NCBI RefSeq assembly: GCF_040741455.2
Contig: NZ_CP160328.2
Coordinates: 744,001-808,000 of the forward strand
DNA length: 64,000 bases
Reading direction: 5' to 3'
Origin: Snodgrassella alvi
Lineage (GTDB): Bacteria > Pseudomonadota > Gammaproteobacteria > Burkholderiales > Neisseriaceae
In this document: piece by piece, positions 10,088 through 18,848 of the stretch
Layout of the letters: the number at the start of each line of letters is the position of its first letter
Position numbering within the stretch: the stretch's first letter is position 1
The notes under the pieces: model-generated
The model's input: only the letters and a program-made list of their open reading frames with translations
Told to the model about the DNA's origin: nothing
Database searches by the model: none
Position numbers and translations under genes: made by a program

Positions 10088-11635
10088 ATGAACAGACGTG
10101 ATTTTCTCAAATATTCCGCATTATTAGGAGCAGCAACCGGCCTGCCATGGCCAGCTTTTGCCAAAGGAAATACAGCCTTGCCGAAGCTGATAATCCCTCC
10201 TTTGCTGGACACTGCCAAACAAACTAAAATTCAACTTACTGTACAGCACGGCAAAAGCCAGTTTGGCAAAAATCTGATTACCACATGGGGCTACAATGGT
10301 GCTTTACTCGGGCCTGTAATTCGCTTGTACCGAAACAAACCTGTGCAGATTACAGTACATAACCGTCTTAACGAAGCCACTACAGTACACTGGCATGGAA
10401 TGGAAATATCAGGTATCGCTGATGGTGGGCCACAAGCAAGCATTGAAGCCGGACAAACACGGCAAATCAACCTTACTTCAATACAACAGGCTGCAACCTG
10501 CTGGTATCATCCGCATCCGCATATGCATTCTGGAAAACAAGTAGCCATGGGGCTGGCTGGTATGCTTTTGCTAGAAGATGCCAACAGCACCAGCTTGCCA
10601 TTACCTAAAAACTGGGGAATAGATGATATTCCGCTGATAATTCAGGATAAAAAATTTGATGAGAATGGGCAGATTGATTATCAGCTTAATGTACTAAGTG
10701 CTGCTGTGGGCTGGTTTGGCGATACTCTGCTGTGTAATGGGCAGCTGTATCCTCAACATTATGCGCCACGTGGCTGGCTACGACTGCGTCTGCTCAACGG
10801 CTGTAACGCCAGAAGCCTGAATCTGGCATGCAGTGATAACCGGCCGATGTATGTTATTGCCAGTGATGGAGGCTTTCTGCCTGAACCGGTAGCAGTGCAG
10901 AATCTGTACATGTTGCCGGCTGAACGTTTTGAAGTACTGATTGATACAAGCAACGCACAGGCATTTGACCTACTGACATTGCCAGTAAAGCAAATGGGTA
11001 TGAATCTTGCTCCTTTTGATCAGCCCTACCCAATTATCCAAGTGGCCACCGTATCTACTCGGAACAACGCCACTTTGCCGGAACAGCTTAACAATAAGCT
11101 ACCTGCCATCCCCTCTGTAGATATTCTATCTAATAGACAATTTAAATTGTCTATGGATTCACAGCTGGACACTCTGGGCATGCAGGCTTTACAGCAACTT
11201 TCCGGCGACTCATCCATGCATCACATGCCTGCAAACCACGGACATATGGCTGTGATGCATCATAATATGCAGGCAAACATGGCTGATTTAGATTTGATGC
11301 ATGCAAATCGGATTAACGGACAGACTTTTGATATCCACAAACCAGCCTTTAAAGCTAATAAAGGACAGTATGAATGCTGGGAAATATCCGGTGTAGGCGA
11401 TATGATGCTACACCCCTTCCATATACACGGTACTCAATTCAGAATCTTAAGTGAAAACGGTAAAATTCCGCCAGCTCATCGTGCAGGGTGGAAAGATATA
11501 GTCAGTGTAGAAGGTGCTGTAAGCAAAGTATTGGTCAAATTCAACCACCCTGCTCCATCTAGTTTTCCCTACATGGCACATTGTCATATACTCGAACATG
11601 AGGATACTGGCATGATGCTAAGTTTTACAGTATGA
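10088..11635 (+). CDS. cueO: Multicopper oxidase CueO (periplasmic cuprous oxidase)
   Basis: Oxidises Cu(I) to the less toxic Cu(II) in the periplasm using oxygen. The N-terminus [16 protein letters not shown] is a Tat signal, as expected for an enzyme exported folded with its copper. The four copper-ligand clusters are present: HWHG near residue 102, [10 protein letters not shown] near 137, HPFHIHG near 441 and [12 protein letters not shown] near 497. Between the third and fourth clusters, around 375-410, lies a Met/His-rich stretch ([12 protein letters not shown]...) like the CueO methionine-rich substrate segment. Length 515 matches E. coli CueO. A ribosome binding site (AGAGG) precedes the ATG, and the promoter carries a CueR-type operator, so induction by copper is likely. 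Confidence 0.93.
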   Translation: MNRRDFLKYSALLGAATGLPWPAFAKGNTALPKLIIPPLLDTAKQTKIQLTVQHGKSQFGKNLITTWGYNGALLGPVIRLYRNKPVQITVHNRLNEATTVHWHGMEISGIADGGPQASIEAGQTRQINLTSIQQAATCWYHPHPHMHSGKQVAMGLAGMLLLEDANSTSLPLPKNWGIDDIPLIIQDKKFDENGQIDYQLNVLSAAVGWFGDTLLCNGQLYPQHYAPRGWLRLRLLNGCNARSLNLACSDNRPMYVIASDGGFLPEPVAVQNLYMLPAERFEVLIDTSNAQAFDLLTLPVKQMGMNLAPFDQPYPIIQVATVSTRNNATLPEQLNNKLPAIPSVDILSNRQFKLSMDSQLDTLGMQALQQLSGDSSMHHMPANHGHMAVMHHNMQANMADLDLMHANRINGQTFDIHKPAFKANKGQYECWEISGVGDMMLHPFHIHGTQFRILSENGKIPPAHRAGWKDIVSVEGAVSKVLVKFNHPAPSSFPYMAHCHILEHEDTGMMLSFTV

Positions 11636-11845
11636 ATCAAATAATAAGTTCAAAAAATGGAACAATTTATACTAAATTAGAAACGAAAGAACACAGCTGA
11701 TAAATATTATTATCATATCTTCGCTACTCAGTTGCACATACGAGAATAGATTTATTACTGCTGCGATTTTTTTCAAACAAGGTTTGTTGAATACTCTCGG
11801 AAAGCTGCAGGCAATCCGAAACAATCTTTATTTGGCTAGAATAGA

Positions 11846-11880
11846 AATATCCCTCAAAACAGCAAATTTTGAGGGATAAA
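11846..11880 (-). terminator. Rho-independent terminator of ahpF
   Basis: Perfect 12-bp stem (11848-11859 with 11867-11878) and a 7-base loop, followed on the minus strand by a short T-rich stretch, just past the ahpF stop. Confidence 0.75.
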
Positions 11881-11893
11881 TAATAAAAAACAG

Positions 11894-13462
11894 TTATTGT
11901 GGTGCACTGGTGCGAATTAGATAATCAAAAGCACTTAAGGCTGCTTTTGCCCCCTCACCGGCAGCAATAATAATTTGTTTATAAGGTACATTAGTGCAAT
12001 CACCGGCAGCAAAGACACCGGGTACGCTCGTTTTACCATAGCGGTCAATTGCAATTTCATGCATTGGTTCAGTTAACTCAACGGTACCCTGCAAAAAGCT
12101 GGTATTGGGCAGCAGACCAATCTGAACAAAAATACCCTCTAAAGCTAAATGATGAGCTGTATTGGTAGTTCTATCCTGATAATTCAAACCATTAACCTTA
12201 CCTTCAGCACCGGTAACTTCAGTTGTCTGGGCATTTAAGATAACTTTTACATTGGGCAAACTGTTTAGTTTATGCTGCAAAACTTCATCTGCACGCATTT
12301 TATCGGAAAATTCGAGCAAGGTGACGCTCTTCACCACACCAGCCAGATCAATGGCAGCTTCTACTCCAGAATTACCACCGCCTATTACAGCTACATCTTT
12401 ACCCTTAAATAATGGGCCATCGCAATGCGGACAATAGGTAACACCTTTAGTTCGGTACTCCTGTTCACCCGGTACATTCATCGAACGCCAGTGAGCACCT
12501 GTAGAAAGAATTACTGTACGAGATTTCAGCACAGCACCACTTTCGGTATGTACTTCAATCAGGCCACCTTCAGTTTTAGCCGGTAACAGTGCACTGACTT
12601 TTTGCAGATTCATAATATCGACATCATAACTGCGGACATGGCTTTCCAGATCACGAGCAAACCGCGGACCATCTGTTGTCAATACCGAAATATAATTTTC
12701 AATTTCAAGCGTATCCAGTACCTGCCCACCAAAACGTTCTGCCACTATTCCTGTACGGATACCCTTACGTGCAGCATATACTCCAGCTGCTGCACCCGCT
12801 GGTCCACCACCAACAATCAACACATCAAAGGGTGCCTTGGCATTCAATTCATCTACAACATCACTGGCGGCATTGCTATCCAGTTTAGCTACTATTTCAG
12901 CAAGCTCCATCCGCCCCTGACCAAAGGATTCGCCATTCAGAAAAACAGCCGGCACACCCATAATCTGTTTGGCTTCAATTTCATCCTGAAACAGAGCTCC
13001 GTCAATTGCTGTATGCGTGATATTCGGATTAAGAATAGTCATCAGATTCAGCGCCTGAATTACATCCGGACAATTATGACATGTAATTGAATAATAAGTT
13101 TCAAAGTGATAGTTGCCTTGCAGATTTTTAATCTGCTGCTGCAAAGATTCTGCTTCTTTAGAAGGATGTCCGCCTACCTGTAATAAGGCCAGCACCAATG
13201 AACTAAACTCATGCCCCATCGGGTTACCGGCGAATATCAGTCCGGTATGTGTACCCGGATTGGTAATTTCAAAACTGGGCTTACGTTCATACTCACCATC
13301 AGTGCGTAAGGTAACTTTATCACTAAGTGCTTCTACATCTTGTAACAGTGCCAGCATGTCGCGAGCACCTGCACTTTCATCCAGAGTTGCTATGATTTCA
13401 ACCGGTCTGGTTACATATTCTAAATAAGCTTTTAATTGGCTTTTCAGGGTGTCGTCTAACAT
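11894..13462 (-). CDS. ahpF: Alkyl hydroperoxide reductase subunit F
   Basis: NADH-dependent flavoprotein disulfide reductase that recycles the peroxiredoxin AhpC. The order is: an N-terminal tandem thioredoxin-fold domain with a CHNC redox pair at residues 128 and 131; an FAD-binding motif [12 protein letters not shown] near 215; a second redox pair CPHC near 344-347; and an NADH-binding motif [12 protein letters not shown] just after it. Length 522 is nearly that of E. coli AhpF (521). It lies downstream of ahpC on the same strand, with a 150-bp gap that contains a terminator-like hairpin, so it is probably expressed at a lower level than ahpC by read-through. Confidence 0.97.
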   Translation of the reverse strand: MLDDTLKSQLKAYLEYVTRPVEIIATLDESAGARDMLALLQDVEALSDKVTLRTDGEYERKPSFEITNPGTHTGLIFAGNPMGHEFSSLVLALLQVGGHPSKEAESLQQQIKNLQGNYHFETYYSITCHNCPDVIQALNLMTILNPNITHTAIDGALFQDEIEAKQIMGVPAVFLNGESFGQGRMELAEIVAKLDSNAASDVVDELNAKAPFDVLIVGGGPAGAAAGVYAARKGIRTGIVAERFGGQVLDTLEIENYISVLTTDGPRFARDLESHVRSYDVDIMNLQKVSALLPAKTEGGLIEVHTESGAVLKSRTVILSTGAHWRSMNVPGEQEYRTKGVTYCPHCDGPLFKGKDVAVIGGGNSGVEAAIDLAGVVKSVTLLEFSDKMRADEVLQHKLNSLPNVKVILNAQTTEVTGAEGKVNGLNYQDRTTNTAHHLALEGIFVQIGLLPNTSFLQGTVELTEPMHEIAIDRYGKTSVPGVFAAGDCTNVPYKQIIIAAGEGAKAALSAFDYLIRTSAPQ

Positions 13463-13529
13463 ATTACTGCTCCATTACATTAAAAATAACAATCGATATT
13501 CTATTTTTGATAGCCTGTATATTTATTTT

Positions 13530-13564
13530 ACTAAAAAGCCCAGATACCGCAGCCGGTATCCGGA
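13530..13564 (-). terminator. Partial (attenuating) terminator between ahpC and ahpF
   Basis: 10-bp stem with one G-U pair (13540-13549 with 13554-13563), a 4-base loop and, on the minus strand, a 5-T run soon after the stem. It lies between the two genes, so it could set the AhpC:AhpF ratio. Confidence 0.65.
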
Positions 13565-13612
13565 CTGAATGGCTGCTAATTAACAGCAGATAAGATGTGT
13601 GTGTTTAAGTGC

Positions 13613-14179
13613 TTAAATTTTACCAACCAGTTCCAAAGAAGGAGCCAGTGTTTTATCGCCTTCTTTCCATTTAGCCGGACATACTTCACCCGGATGAGAT
13701 GCTACATATTGAGCAGCTTTAACTTTACGTACCAAATCAGATGCTTCACGTCCGATACCTTCAGCAGTTACTTCCACACTCTGAATGATACCTTGAGGGT
13801 CAACCAAGAAAGTAGCACGGTCAGCAGAACCTTGACCTTCGCGCATTACACCAAAATTGGTAGCCAGCGTACCATTACGGTCGCCCAGCATAAAATATTT
13901 TATTTTAGCAATGGTATCAGAAGTATCATGCCAAGCTTTATGTGTGAAATGTGTATCGGTAGATACAGAGTAAACTTCCACACCCATTTTCTGCAATTCA
14001 TCATAATGATCGGCTAGATCACCTAATTCAGTAGGGCAAACAAAAGTAAAGTCAGCTGGGTAGAAAAAGAAAACAGACCATTTACCTTTCACATCAGCAT
14101 CACTGATATCAACAAATTTACCATTATGAAAAGCAGTGGTATTAAAAGGTTTAATTTCGGTATTTACATTAGCAACCAT
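13613..14179 (-). CDS. ahpC: Alkyl hydroperoxide reductase subunit C (2-Cys peroxiredoxin)
   Basis: Reduces hydrogen peroxide, organic hydroperoxides and peroxynitrite in the cytoplasm, and is re-reduced by AhpF. The peroxidatic Cys48 sits in the FVCPTEL motif and the resolving Cys167 in EVCPAKW. Length 188 is typical of the AhpC1 class. I chose the ATG at 14179 because it gives the family N-terminus [10 protein letters not shown] and has AAGGAGA just upstream. The frame stays open to 14230, but that extension has no family counterpart. The upstream region is AT-rich with a 22-bp palindrome. OxyR control would be usual for this operon, but I could not identify an OxyR site. Confidence 0.97.
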   Translation of the reverse strand: MVANVNTEIKPFNTTAFHNGKFVDISDADVKGKWSVFFFYPADFTFVCPTELGDLADHYDELQKMGVEVYSVSTDTHFTHKAWHDTSDTIAKIKYFMLGDRNGTLATNFGVMREGQGSADRATFLVDPQGIIQSVEVTAEGIGREASDLVRKVKAAQYVASHPGEVCPAKWKEGDKTLAPSLELVGKI

Positions 14180-14570
14180 AAGTATCTCCTTAAAAAAGGT
14201 TGAATTAATTAATGAACGTATAGTACACAAAATTCTTTAATAAATATAATCAAATGATTTTATGTAAGCGATAGTTTTTTTTATTTATAAAAATCAAATA
14301 TTTGATTTTTTAACACCTGATAATTATTAAAAAGCATTGAGAAAATCATTATTCAATCCATTCTACTGAGCAGATAATGAAAACTGAAACTAAGACGACT
14401 TTTGAAATCATTGTTTCTCTGAGTATTTCATTCACAATTAAAACCAGACTATAATAATTAAATCAAGCCTATATATTTGATTACATATTGAAATCTAAGT
14501 TTTGATTTCTATTATTACGGGACAGATTTGACTGTACATCCTAACCAGTCATATGCAGGGGCAGAAACCT
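14180..14570. other. Shared upstream region of ahpC and the yjdF-like gene
   Basis: AT-rich region between two divergent genes. It holds the ahpC ribosome binding site at its left end and a perfect 22-bp palindrome at 14289-14310. No ORF is visible. Promoters for both genes must lie here, but none is close enough to consensus to call. Confidence 0.6.
14289..14310. repeat. 22-bp perfect palindrome upstream of ahpC
   Basis: AAAAATCAAAT followed directly by its reverse complement, 110 bp upstream of the ahpC start. It may be an operator or simply AT-rich chance symmetry. Confidence 0.6.
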
Positions 14571-15203
14571 ATGAAAAGTCATATTCTGCAATTAGCCTTA
14601 TTCCTAGTTGTTTTAGTATGGTCTGGCTATCAGCCACATGACTATCCCACTTGGGGGCTAGAAATATTTCCGGCTTTGATAGGTGTTGCAATACTTATAT
14701 GTACCTATTCCCGTTTCCGCTTCAGTGAATTGATGTACTGGGTCGTACTGATTCATGCATTAATTTTATTGATCGGGAGCCATTACACCTATGCACAGGA
14801 ACCAGTATTTAATTACCTGCGCAGCTTGCTTGGCTGGTCACGAAATAATTACGATAAATTAGGCCATTTTTTTCAGGGTTTCTCGCCAGCCATTATCGCC
14901 AGCGAATTACTCTGGGGCTTACACATCGTACGCCAACGTAGTTGGGTAGTCTTTCTAAGTGGCTGTGTATGTATGGCTATCAGTGCCATTTATGAGCTAT
15001 TCGAATGGATGGTTGCAGAAATCAGTAATCAGGAAGCTGTCGCTTTTCTGGGTACACAAGGCGATGTATGGGATACTCAGAAAGATATGCTATGGTGTCT
15101 AATCGGCGCCAGCAGCATGCTGATTTATCTCTACTTCAGTAAACGTCATTTACAGCCAGATAACGAAGAAAAAACCTTCCACTCCATGTATCCAAGTAAA
15201 TAA
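14571..15203 (+). CDS. YjdF-like inner membrane protein (DUF2238)
   Basis: About 210 residues with several hydrophobic segments spread over most of the protein, so an inner membrane protein. The conserved signatures of the DUF2238/YjdF family are present: YDKLGHFFQGFSPA in the middle, then YELFEWMVAE and FLGTQGDVWDTQKDM toward the C-terminus. The conserved His, Glu and Asp residues are intact. The family has no established biochemical function. I prefer the ATG at 14571, since AGGGG lies just before it, over the in-frame ATG at 14553. It is divergent from ahpC, with no sign of an operon. Confidence 0.85.
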   Translation: MKSHILQLALFLVVLVWSGYQPHDYPTWGLEIFPALIGVAILICTYSRFRFSELMYWVVLIHALILLIGSHYTYAQEPVFNYLRSLLGWSRNNYDKLGHFFQGFSPAIIASELLWGLHIVRQRSWVVFLSGCVCMAISAIYELFEWMVAEISNQEAVAFLGTQGDVWDTQKDMLWCLIGASSMLIYLYFSKRHLQPDNEEKTFHSMYPSK

Positions 15204-15284
15204 TGTTTATTTATCCTAAAATAGTTTATGCTCTATTTTGTTCAAATAAGAGTACAGAAACAATATCCACTAATCAAAAAAGAG

Positions 15285-15572
15285 TCAAATATTAACTGAT
15301 GCACTTTTTTCCAGCTTGATTTTGATTTCTTTGATATCTTCTTCAAAAATCATAATCACCCCCAGATAAGCCATACCAAACATCATCGCTGTGATAAATG
15401 AACTGGCTATAGCCATAACATTCATCCACACCAAACCCAAAGCAAAAACGATAAAGCATAAAGCAAAAATTGCATTAAAATAAAATTTTACCCGTTTAAA
15501 TTTTTGTTCTTTATGCGTCAGCTGTTCACTTAAATCCTTACCAACTGCAGCAGATTCAGTAGTTTGGTTCAT
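15285..15572 (-). CDS. Small two-helix membrane protein of unknown function
   Basis: About 95 residues starting MNQTTESAAVGK. A soluble, charged N-terminal third (about residues 1-30) precedes two hydrophobic segments (IFALCFIVFALGLVWM and FITAMMFGMAYLGVIMIF). The tail is charged (EEDIKEIKIKLEKS). The ATG at 15572 is preferred because GGAG lies 9 bases upstream; the frame continues to 15611 without support. I do not recognise the family. It may be a YiaA-like small membrane protein, but that is only a resemblance of size and topology. Confidence 0.6.
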   Translation of the reverse strand: MNQTTESAAVGKDLSEQLTHKEQKFKRVKFYFNAIFALCFIVFALGLVWMNVMAIASSFITAMMFGMAYLGVIMIFEEDIKEIKIKLEKSASVNI

Positions 15573-15611
15573 AAGTTCAAACTCCAGTACATGTAAAGCA
15601 GAGGAAATCAA

Positions 15612-15994
15612 TTGTAAAATTTAATTACTTAATGGTACTTATTCTAACCTATATTACTTTTACAATGAAGTATCATTCATTTAAATATGATTTAAAAAAC
15701 AGGCAATAATATATATTTTACTTCCTCATACTGATGATTAAAAATTGTAATAAAAACAGCCTACAAAAATACTAGTTACTTGAAATAAAAATGTTTAGTA
15801 TTAACTGATTTAATTATGATTGTAAAAAAATTTATTAAAAATAAATTTATCTGCGATTGTTTGGATATTTTTGAGTAATTGAAGTGTAATACATGTTAGA
15901 AAAAACATTTAAATATAAAAATCAAAAAAGGCTGAAATTAATCCATTTCAGCCTTTTGCATCTGATAGCCTCAAAAATTATTAAATAAATTCAT
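15612..15994. other. AT-rich gap before the sspAB operon end
   Basis: No gene visible. The right part holds the terminator of sspB (15925-15958). The rest is low-complexity AT-rich sequence and presumably includes the promoter of the small membrane protein. Confidence 0.6.
15925..15958 (-). terminator. Rho-independent terminator of sspAB
   Basis: Perfect 13-bp stem (15927-15939 with 15946-15958), a 6-base loop and a long T-run on the minus strand. It lies 37 bp past the sspB stop. Confidence 0.9.
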
Positions 15995-16435
15995 TTATTT
16001 GACAATTTTTAGCCCTTTTTTCCCGCCAGACTGATTAGTTTCAGCAGCCGGATTTTTTTCGGAGCTATTTTCCGTATCAAAAGTCTCTTCGGATGTAGAA
16101 ATCGAAGCTTTTTCATCAGTAAGCGGCTCTAATTCGAAACCCATTCCCTCACCAGTTTCCCGAGCAAACAGACTAATAACATGTCCGACTGGAATCCAGA
16201 TATCATGTGATATACCATTGAAACGAGCTGCAAAGCTTACCCACTCATTATCAATATTCAGATTATGCGCTGCCACAGCACCGATATTGAGCACAATCTC
16301 ATTATCTCGAACATACTGAAGAGGGACTTGGGTTTTATCATTTACCCATGCAACAATGTGCGGTGTATAACCACTGTCCAGCGCCCACTCATACAGAGCG
16401 CGTAGAATGTAAGGTTTAGTACTCAGTTTGCTCAT
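15995..16435 (-). CDS. sspB: SspB, ClpXP adaptor for ssrA-tagged proteins
   Basis: Adaptor that binds ssrA-tagged proteins made by tmRNA and delivers them to the ClpXP protease. The first 110 residues or so match the SspB fold (KPYILRALYEWALDSGYTPHIVAW at the start). A flexible acidic and polar linker follows. The protein ends in GLKIVK, the short C-terminal motif by which SspB docks on the ClpX zinc-binding domain. Length 146 is normal. It follows sspA by 25 bp on the same strand, the usual sspAB operon, and a strong terminator follows. Confidence 0.95.
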   Translation of the reverse strand: MSKLSTKPYILRALYEWALDSGYTPHIVAWVNDKTQVPLQYVRDNEIVLNIGAVAAHNLNIDNEWVSFAARFNGISHDIWIPVGHVISLFARETGEGMGFELEPLTDEKASISTSEETFDTENSSEKNPAAETNQSGGKKGLKIVK

Positions 16436-16460
16436 TGTGTTCTCCCTTTATCAAGAATGC

Positions 16461-17066
16461 TTAACGACGCATGGCCTTTTCTGCCGGTGTTAATGCATCA
16501 ATGAAGGCTTCACGCTGGAAAATACGTTCTGCATATTTCAGTAAAGGTGCTGCCGATTTTGGCAACTTAATGTCATAGTGATCCAAGCGCCATAACAACG
16601 GCGCCAGTGCCACATCAATCATGGAAAAATCATCACCAATAATGTATTTATTCTTGCTAAATGCCGGTGCCAGCATAGTCAGCCCCTGTGTAATGGCTTC
16701 ACGGGCTTTATTCATTTCTTTATTACTGGATTCTGGATTTTCCAATACCAGTACATGGCTGAACAGTTCCTTTTCAAGCCGATACAAAACCAGACGGCCG
16801 CGGCCACGCATAACCGGATCTGCCGGCATCAGCTGCGGATGAGGAAAGCGTTCATCAATGTATTCATTAATAATATTGGATTCATACAGAATCAGGTCAC
16901 GCTCCACTAGCACGGGTACCTGATTATAAGGGTTCATCACAGCCAAATCTTCAGGCTTATTGTAAACGTCTACATCTTTTATTTCAAAATCCATGCCCTT
17001 TTCATACAGGACAAAGCTGCAACGCTGACTAAACGGGCAGGTAATACCCGCATATAATGTCATCAT
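16461..17066 (-). CDS. sspA: Stringent starvation protein A (GST-fold, RNA polymerase-associated)
   Basis: RNA polymerase-binding protein with a glutathione S-transferase fold that modulates transcription under starvation or stress. The N-terminal thioredoxin-like half (residues about 1-80) contains TLYAGITCPFSQRC and NPYNQVPVLVERD; the rest is the helical GST C-terminal domain (FSMIDVALAPLLWRLD). The match to Neisseria SspA is strong over the whole length. I chose the ATG at 17066, which has GGGAA upstream and gives 201 residues; a second ATG follows directly and a TTG at 17099 is unlikely. It is first gene of sspAB behind a near-consensus promoter. Confidence 0.95.
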   Translation of the reverse strand: MMTLYAGITCPFSQRCSFVLYEKGMDFEIKDVDVYNKPEDLAVMNPYNQVPVLVERDLILYESNIINEYIDERFPHPQLMPADPVMRGRGRLVLYRLEKELFSHVLVLENPESSNKEMNKAREAITQGLTMLAPAFSKNKYIIGDDFSMIDVALAPLLWRLDHYDIKLPKSAAPLLKYAERIFQREAFIDALTPAEKAMRR

Positions 17067-17086
17067 GATTAATTTCCCAGAATTAC

Positions 17087-17115
17087 CGTATAATATCAAT
17101 ACAGTGTGGTGTCAA
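17087..17115 (-). promoter_or_regulatory. Sigma-70 promoter of sspAB
   Basis: On the minus strand TTGACA (17115-17110) and TATACG (17092-17087) are separated by 17 bp. The -10 ends 20 bp before the sspA start, leaving a short leader. Confidence 0.8.
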
Positions 17116-17226
17116 AAAAATTATCTAATTATAGACAAATGACTCTATTTTTACCAGAAAAATAGCTTAAGTTTATGTTTATTAAAATTTTTTCTAAAAA
17201 AACTTACTTCTGTATAACTACAGCAC

Positions 17227-17979
17227 CTATGCAGGATTGGGTTCATCAAAAAACTGTTGGTGGATGTTAAACTGTGCTGCCAAAGCCTGCGCCAGAGCCT
17301 GAATACCATAGCGTTCAGTTGCATGATGCCCGGCAGCGATAAACACAACACCGCACTCCTGTGCCAAATGGTATTGTGGTTCGGATACTTCACCTGTGAT
17401 AAAAGCATCTACTCCTGTATCAATGGCCTGCTGAAAAAAACTTTGACCCCCACCAGTGCACCAGCCCAGTTTACGAATCTGCTGTTGTGGCCTGGTACTT
17501 AACAGTAACGGTTTTCGACCAAGATTTTGTGCCAGCTGCTCAGCAAGCTCTACCGGAGTTTGTGGATGAGTCAGAGTGCCGAATTGCAGCAGGTTCTGTT
17601 CCCCACCACATCCGTCAAGCTGCCAACCCATACGTAACCCCAACTGCACGTTATTACCCCATCGTTGGTGTGCATCCAGTGGCAAATGATAGCCAGCAAG
17701 ATTAATTTCATGGCATAACAGCGTCTGAATGCGACGTTTTTTCCAGCCGGTAATAACTGCATTTTCGTTTTTCCAAAACATACCGTGATGTACCAGTAGC
17801 ATATCTGCTTGCTGAGCGACAGCAAAATTAATCGCTGCCTGACTGGCAGTGACTGCACAGACGATCCTATTCACCTCATTCTTGCCCTCTATCTGCAGTC
17901 CATTGGGGCAAAAATCACGAAACTGGTTTATATCAAGTTGCGTAGCACACCAGTCTAAAATCTCATTTCTATTGGCCAT
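17227..17979 (-). CDS. Nif3/YbgI-like dinuclear metal centre protein
   Basis: A 250-residue protein of the Nif3 (DUF34, YbgI, GTP cyclohydrolase I type 2) family, which forms hexameric rings with a two-metal site in each subunit. The metal-ligand signatures are present: LVHHGMFW near residue 63, the YHLPLDAHQRWGNN segment near 97, and a C-terminal AAGHHATERYG with His and Glu. The family is nearly universal and its activity is unsettled; some members are linked to metal handling or GTP hydrolysis. An AGGG tract precedes the ATG. It is on the same strand as sspAB, but the sspA promoter lies between them. Confidence 0.92.
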   Translation of the reverse strand: MANRNEILDWCATQLDINQFRDFCPNGLQIEGKNEVNRIVCAVTASQAAINFAVAQQADMLLVHHGMFWKNENAVITGWKKRRIQTLLCHEINLAGYHLPLDAHQRWGNNVQLGLRMGWQLDGCGGEQNLLQFGTLTHPQTPVELAEQLAQNLGRKPLLLSTRPQQQIRKLGWCTGGGQSFFQQAIDTGVDAFITGEVSEPQYHLAQECGVVFIAAGHHATERYGIQALAQALAAQFNIHQQFFDEPNPA

Positions 17980-18848
17980 GAATTACCCTATATCAATATG
18001 AATACGACTTTTTCTTAATAATATATTCTAGATTAAACAATTGATTATATTGAAACCTAATAGCACTGGCTATATTATTCATTTTATAAATTGTACAAAC
18101 AAATTTCATGTATTAATTTTAAAATCATGTTTTGAATAACAATTAAATTAATTCCAATACATTGATCTACAAATACAGTTTAAAAAATTCTTGTTTAAAA
18201 GGAAATGTAATGGGGTTTGCATAAATTTTATTTACTTAATAAGTTAAATTAATAGCAGTAGCAAAGTACGAAAAAAAATACTACTGGATTGACTTACTAT
18301 GACAGATACCACAACAATTGCTAACTATACTCTTTAATCAGTTACAAAAATCTTGCTCTTATTTTGCCTCAATGTTTTCAGGGAAAAACGACTGATTTTA
18401 ATTTTTGAATTTTTATAAAAAGAATCATATTAGGAAAGTTTGGATTAAACTAGTATGTAAATACAATCTCAAAGCGAATTTATAATCAAAAGATAACACT
18501 CTGAACACTGTAATCATTTCCTGTTGCCAATCTGGATAATCAGTAGATAAATAACATTAGCATATAAGTCTACCGATAATTTTGAAAATTCAAATTTGCA
18601 TGTACAAGCCTATCTTATACATCATGCAGCATCGACAAAAGCGTACTTAAAAGCTTATTTCAATTAATACATACAAAGCTTTTTCTAGCATTTACATGCT
18701 TTATATATTATGAAAGCTAATTTCTTAATTGAACATAAAATAGATCAATATTAATTGGATATGTATAACTTATATTTAAAAAGCCATTAACTGTTATAAA
18801 TACAGCTAATGGCCTTATTCTTTATAAAAAATTATCTGAAATTATGAT
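17980..18848. other. 869-bp AT-rich gap between nif3 and carB
   Basis: No credible ORF in either strand and no tRNA-like structure. The left end must hold the promoter of the Nif3 gene and the right end the carB terminator. Whether it hides a decayed gene cannot be told by eye. Confidence 0.6.
18779..18815 (-). terminator. Rho-independent terminator of carB
   Basis: 11-bp stem with one mismatch (18783-18793 with 18803-18813), a 9-base loop and a T-run on the minus strand. It lies 33 bp past the carB stop. Confidence 0.8.
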
